This document shows positions 61,153-64,000 of a DNA stretch of 64,000 bases, one piece after another; position 1 is the first letter of the stretch; each line of letters opens with the position of its first letter. The notes beneath the pieces were generated by a model. It worked only from the letters and a program-made list of their open reading frames with translations, searched no databases and was not told where the DNA came from. This DNA comes from Lewinella sp. W8 (lineage in GTDB: Bacteria > Bacteroidota > Bacteroidia > Chitinophagales > Saprospiraceae): the NCBI RefSeq assembly GCF_004375085.3, contig NZ_SNAQ03000010.1:1-64000 (forward strand), read 5' to 3'. The translations under genes and the position numbers were made by a program.

Positions 61153-61668
61153 ATGCGATTCTTGTGCTTGTTGTTCTGCTTTACTCTTTTTGTTGCCTGT
61201 GCTAACGAAGGCCAGGAAGTAGCCACCGAAGAAACTGAAATGACTGCTGAGGCGGTTGAGACGTCAAACATTTTTGGCGAACCCTTCGAAGCCTCTGAGA
61301 TCATGGCCGTCAATGATTTCTCTCAGAAGGTCGCCATGGAGGGACTGACGGATACCCTGGAAACCACGCTGCGGGGCACGGTAAACGAAGTTTGCCAGAA
61401 GAAGGGATGCTGGATGACCATTGCGGCCGGTGAAGAGGAAATGATGGTCCGCTTCAAGGACTATGGCTTCTTCATGCCGATGGACATCAGCGGCCGTGAA
61501 GTCGTGATGCACGGTAAGGCCTACGTGGAGGAGACTCCGGTAGACGAGCTGCGTCACTACGCCGAAGATGCGGGCAAAAGCGCCGAAGAAATCGCGGCCA
61601 TCACGGAACCCAAGCGGGAAATGAAATTCCTGGCTTCCGGCGTGGAATTGCTTGAGGCCAGCAAGTAA
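61153..61668 (+). CDS. DUF4920 lipoprotein
   Basis: 171 residues. Lipobox LFVAC near residue 16, an acidic linker, then the DUF4920 domain with FGEPFEASEIMAVNDFSQKV, TLRGTVNEVCQKKGCWMTIA and VRFKDYGFFMPMDISGREVV. The two conserved Cys of CQKKGC suggest metal or thiol chemistry, but the family is uncharacterised. It is 35 bp upstream of cysE on the same strand and probably co-transcribed. Confidence 0.8.
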   Translation: MRFLCLLFCFTLFVACANEGQEVATEETEMTAEAVETSNIFGEPFEASEIMAVNDFSQKVAMEGLTDTLETTLRGTVNEVCQKKGCWMTIAAGEEEMMVRFKDYGFFMPMDISGREVVMHGKAYVEETPVDELRHYAEDAGKSAEEIAAITEPKREMKFLASGVELLEASK

Positions 61669-61703
61669 ACTTGCGGCGACCTTCGGGTGTACTGGAAGGT
61701 GCC

Positions 61704-62507
61704 ATGAATGATCATTTTCTCCGCGAGCGCTTCGCGGACCACCAGCGGACCAACAACCTTCCCTCTCCTCGCTTAATCGCGGAGTGGTTGGAGGGGTTAC
61801 TGCAGTTCCTGTTTCCCGAATACAGCCCGGTCCGGTTTGCCACAGAACGTGCCTTCCGGCTGCACTACCAGACAAATGACCTTAAACTGGTCACCATTTT
61901 GGATGGCCTGCACGAGGATCTCCCCAACACGGCGGAGCACATCCGCCGTACCTTTGAAGATCAGCTTCCGGAAATATATGCTCGGCTCAGGGAAGATGGT
62001 GAAGCCATCCTGGCGGGAGATCCCGCGGCACTTACCCTGACGGAAGTCATCAGTACCTACCCCGGCTTTTATGCGTTGGCGGTGCACCGCATTGCGCATG
62101 CACTTTGCGGGCTGGGGGTGCCTCTGGTGCCAAGGATGCTTAGTGAAATTGCGCACAGCAAAACGGGCGTAGAGATCCATCCCAAGGCCAGTATTGGTCA
62201 TCGCTTCTGTATTGATCATGGCACCGGCATCGTCATTGGCGAGACGGTGAACATTGGTGACGACGTAAAAATGTATCAGGGCGTTACCCTTGGTGCCCTC
62301 AGTGTCCGGAAGGATATGGCTCGTACGAAGCGGCACCCCACCATCGAGGATGGTGTCGTTATTTATGCGGGAGCTACCATTCTGGGGGGAGACACCGTGA
62401 TTGGGGCTGGTTCCATTATTGGGGGTAACACCTGGTTGGTGAAGAGCGTTCCGCCCAATAGCCGGATATACTACAACTGGCGGGCGTCGGAGCCCGGGGC
62501 GGAATAG
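61704..62507 (+). CDS. cysE: Serine O-acetyltransferase
   Basis: 267 residues from ATG 61704 (MNDHFLRERFADHQRTNNLP); a TTG at 61671 would add 11 residues with no family resemblance. The N-terminal helical domain is followed by the left-handed beta-helix of hexapeptide repeats (about 150-250, GVEIHPKASIGHRFCIDHGT, VIGETVNIGDDVKMYQGVTL) and catalytic His residues in this segment. It acetylates serine with acetyl-CoA, feeding cysteine synthesis. The longer N-terminus is typical of the EpsC-type subgroup. Confidence 0.9.
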   Translation: MNDHFLRERFADHQRTNNLPSPRLIAEWLEGLLQFLFPEYSPVRFATERAFRLHYQTNDLKLVTILDGLHEDLPNTAEHIRRTFEDQLPEIYARLREDGEAILAGDPAALTLTEVISTYPGFYALAVHRIAHALCGLGVPLVPRMLSEIAHSKTGVEIHPKASIGHRFCIDHGTGIVIGETVNIGDDVKMYQGVTLGALSVRKDMARTKRHPTIEDGVVIYAGATILGGDTVIGAGSIIGGNTWLVKSVPPNSRIYYNWRASEPGAE

Positions 62508-62873
62508 TGGTTTACATAGACGGAAATGGATGTTCTACTGGCCCGCAGCCTTCCGTGGGCGACGGGGCGCAGGTGCCGGGGTAGATGGAATAAAGCAGGG
62601 GACTTAGGAATTTCGGGTTACCGAATTCATCGTAGGTATGTAGAAGTACGACAAAGTTGGGTTTGGGTCGCCGGATCCAACGTAGATATGTAGAAGTACG
62701 ACAAAGTTGGTTTTGGGCTGCCGGATCCAACGTAGATATGTAGAAGTACGACAAAGTTGGTTTTGGGTTGCCGAATCCAACGTAGATATGTAGAAGTACG
62801 ACAAAGTTGGTTTTGGGTTGCCGAATCCATCGTAGATATGTAGAAGTACGACTTTTTTCCGTCCTCAACTTTT
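62508..62873. other. Intergenic region holding a 50-bp tandem array
   Basis: No true gene. The inverted 19-bp motif copy GGCGACGGGGCGCAGGTGC is at 62558-62576 and the tandem array at 62617-62852. Apparent frames here arise only because 50 bp is not a multiple of three and the units cycle through frames. Confidence 0.8.
62617..62852. repeat. 50-bp tandem array, five copies of a 22-24-bp unit
   Basis: The constant element CGTAGATATGTAGAAGTACG ends at about 62650, 62700, 62750, 62800 and 62850, exactly 50 bp apart. The intervening 28-bp segments (AAAGTTGG-TTTGGG ... GG/AATCCA) are nearly identical, unlike CRISPR spacers. The unit matches the pair at 23454-23527 in reverse. Confidence 0.9.
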
Positions 62874-63203
62874 TCAATAAATGCCCCCAATACGCTCCCC
62901 GTCAGGAATTATCAAATCCAAAGAGTCGCTTGCAACCGTAAACGCCTCTTCGTTTAGTTGATATCCCGATTTCCCGGAGGGCAGCAATACGTGTTCGATG
63001 AAACCTAGCCGGTCTAATAAGTTGAGGTGCTGTTGTAGGGTTGGCCTGGTCAAAGGGATGCCTCCCACAAGCCCATTGTAATTGGTAGCGCCCTCCCTTA
63101 ATCGCTTAACCATGATGACTCGAGCCGGATGTGCCAGGGCATGCCCCAGCGTGGCTAATTGCTGAAATTCAGCAGAAAACGCAATGGATTTACTTTTTGC
63201 CAT
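62874..63203 (-). CDS. ArsR-type winged-helix transcription regulator
   Basis: 109 residues. The opening helix LATLGHALAHPARVIMVKRL and the recognition region TRPTLQQHLNLLDRLGFIEH give the ArsR-like winged helix-turn-helix, and LLPSGKSGYQLNEEAF closes the wing. No metal-binding Cys pair is visible, so it may sense something other than a metal or be controlled by oligomeric state. Its ATG is the only good start. It lies within an inverted 19-bp repeat pair (62558 and 63264). Confidence 0.8.
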   Translation of the reverse strand: MAKSKSIAFSAEFQQLATLGHALAHPARVIMVKRLREGATNYNGLVGGIPLTRPTLQQHLNLLDRLGFIEHVLLPSGKSGYQLNEEAFTVASDSLDLIIPDGERIGGIY

Positions 63204-63457
63204 TTTTAGGTGTTTTGCAATAAATATAAACAGAAAGTTTTAAATTCGCCCCCGATCCACGCTGCACCTGCGCCCCGTCGCCAACAACTGCCATCACGCC
63301 ACCGGCTTCATCCCCTGGTCAAATAGCTTACATCAAGTCCAACCTCAGGACCTTCAGGAGACTCCGCGGAAGGACCACCGCATTGTCAAAAGATTGTAGA
63401 ACGCGGCTCCCCGGAGTTGCTGTGCCTTACCTTCGCTACCGTAATAATCAGGCCAAC
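63204..63457. other. Divergent promoter region between the regulator and pdxJ
   Basis: Holds the second copy of the 19-bp motif (63264-63282, reversed). No gene is recognised. A weak TACCTTCG element lies at about 63428-63435 before pdxJ. Confidence 0.5.
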
Positions 63458-64000
63458 ATGATCAGACTTTCCGTAAACCTGAATAAGGTAGCGCTCATCC
63501 GGAACAGCCGTGGGGCTAATTACCCTGACCTGATACAGGTAGCGACCGATTGCGAACGCTTTGGAGCTCAGGGCATCACCATCCATCCGCGCCCCGACCA
63601 GCGTCACGCCCGCTACGACGACGTGGCGGCCCTGAAGGAAGTGGTTACCACCGAACTCAATATTGAAGGCTACCCTTCGGAAAAATTTCTGGAAGTGGTA
63701 TTGGCTCATCCTCCCCATCAGGTAACCCTGGTGCCGGACGCTCCGGGCCAACTGACCAGTGATCATGGCTGGGATACGGTCAATCGACGGGATGAACTGC
63801 GGCGAATCATCGATCCCCTGAAGGCTGCCGGAATCAGAACGTCCATTTTTGTGGACCCTAGTCCCGAAATTTTGGAGGGAGCCGTAGCTACGGGAACGGA
63901 CCGGATTGAATTTTACACCGGACCCTTTGCCCACCAGTACCCCCAAAACCCGCAGGCAGCCGTGGAGAAATTCACCAAAGCCAGTCAAATGGCAATGGAT
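63458..64000 (+). CDS. pdxJ: Pyridoxine 5'-phosphate synthase, N-terminal part (cut by window end)
   Basis: ATG at 63458 opens a frame of 181 codons to the edge (MIRLSVNLNKVALIRNSRGA). It contains TIHPRPDQRHARYDDVAALK, NIEGYPSEKF, VTLVPDAPGQLTSDHGWD and the RIEFYTGPFA phosphate-side strand, all PdxJ hallmarks, with the conserved catalytic His of IHPRPD and Glu in NIEG. PdxJ condenses 3-amino-2-oxopropyl phosphate and 1-deoxyxylulose 5-phosphate into pyridoxine 5'-phosphate (vitamin B6). The stop is outside the window. Confidence 0.92.
   Translation, partial: MIRLSVNLNKVALIRNSRGANYPDLIQVATDCERFGAQGITIHPRPDQRHARYDDVAALKEVVTTELNIEGYPSEKFLEVVLAHPPHQVTLVPDAPGQLTSDHGWDTVNRRDELRRIIDPLKAAGIRTSIFVDPSPEILEGAVATGTDRIEFYTGPFAHQYPQNPQAAVEKFTKASQMAMD

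Noticed and set aside
62617-62852. CRISPR-type array
   Set aside because: Spacers are almost the same in all units, the unit is short, and no cas genes are present.
62512-62890. Repetitive protein genes across the 50-bp array
   Set aside because: The repeated peptide arises because 50-bp units read through all three frames; codon pattern and start sites are not plausible.
63386-63988. Minus-strand frame over pdxJ
   Set aside because: The plus strand encodes an unmistakable PdxJ N-terminus, so this is its shadow.

Overview
The window looks like chromosomal DNA of a GC-rich member of the Bacteroidota, most likely of the Saprospiria (Lewinella-like) type. Support: two secreted proteins with type B type-IX-secretion C-terminal domains (30004-32181, 36207-38066), a PorE-like T9SS/OmpA protein (58489-60498), a TonB-dependent receptor, LytTR regulators with LytS-like kinases, DUF1573/DUF4294/DUF4920 proteins, and promoters with the Bacteroidota -7 element TAnnTTTG. 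The lineage is inferred from gene families, not from a marker gene.

Layout. 1-600: edge of an IS256-type element, then a 62-bp tandem array abutting ftsK. 600-9367: ftsK, an orphan COX1-like membrane protein, an NTF2-fold protein, cry-DASH photolyase, and a fadJ/thiolase operon whose thiolase has lost all three catalytic residues. 9640-13808: small membrane proteins, an AT-rich orphan and an SLC12-type transporter. 13879-20130: a 6.1-kb AT-rich island in the 3' half of tRNA-Ala(GGC), bounded by perfect 88-bp direct repeats. It holds an amber-interrupted tyrosine integrase, a pentapeptide-repeat membrane protein, an IS256 remnant, a GH46-like hydrolase with two small membrane/coiled-coil proteins, and a GIY-YIG nuclease between tRNA-derived repeats. 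20400-29981: DUF1573, a membrane LytTR regulator, DUF2306, sulfatase, a broken PD40 gene, a LURP-one protein, and a TonB receptor. 30004-38737: T9SS cargo, lspA, a TlpA-like thioredoxin, GT2 and DUF4294. 38825-40972: two paralogues with an N-terminal EAD11-like domain, one membrane span and different C-terminal domains. 41037-50047: aspS, a GT39-like transferase, a divergent LytS/LytTR pair, a candidate small RNA, and proB. 50187-58241: beta-helix lipoprotein, hmgA, mlaEF-type ABC genes, APC permease, PAP2 phosphatase and a lipoprotein. 58489-64000: PorE-like, SPOR-like, DUF4920, cysE, a 50-bp tandem array, an ArsR-type regulator and the start of pdxJ.

Most of the window is housekeeping and envelope biology: cell division, lipoprotein maturation, lipid transport, T9SS secretion and nutrient uptake. 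The least ordinary parts are the catalytic-residue-free thiolase, the tRNA-Ala island, the EAD11-like membrane pair, a 50-bp-period repeat family seen at two loci, a MITE-like element in two places, and a structured small RNA candidate with its own promoter and terminator. Family assignments were made by reading protein sequences; no database search was possible.
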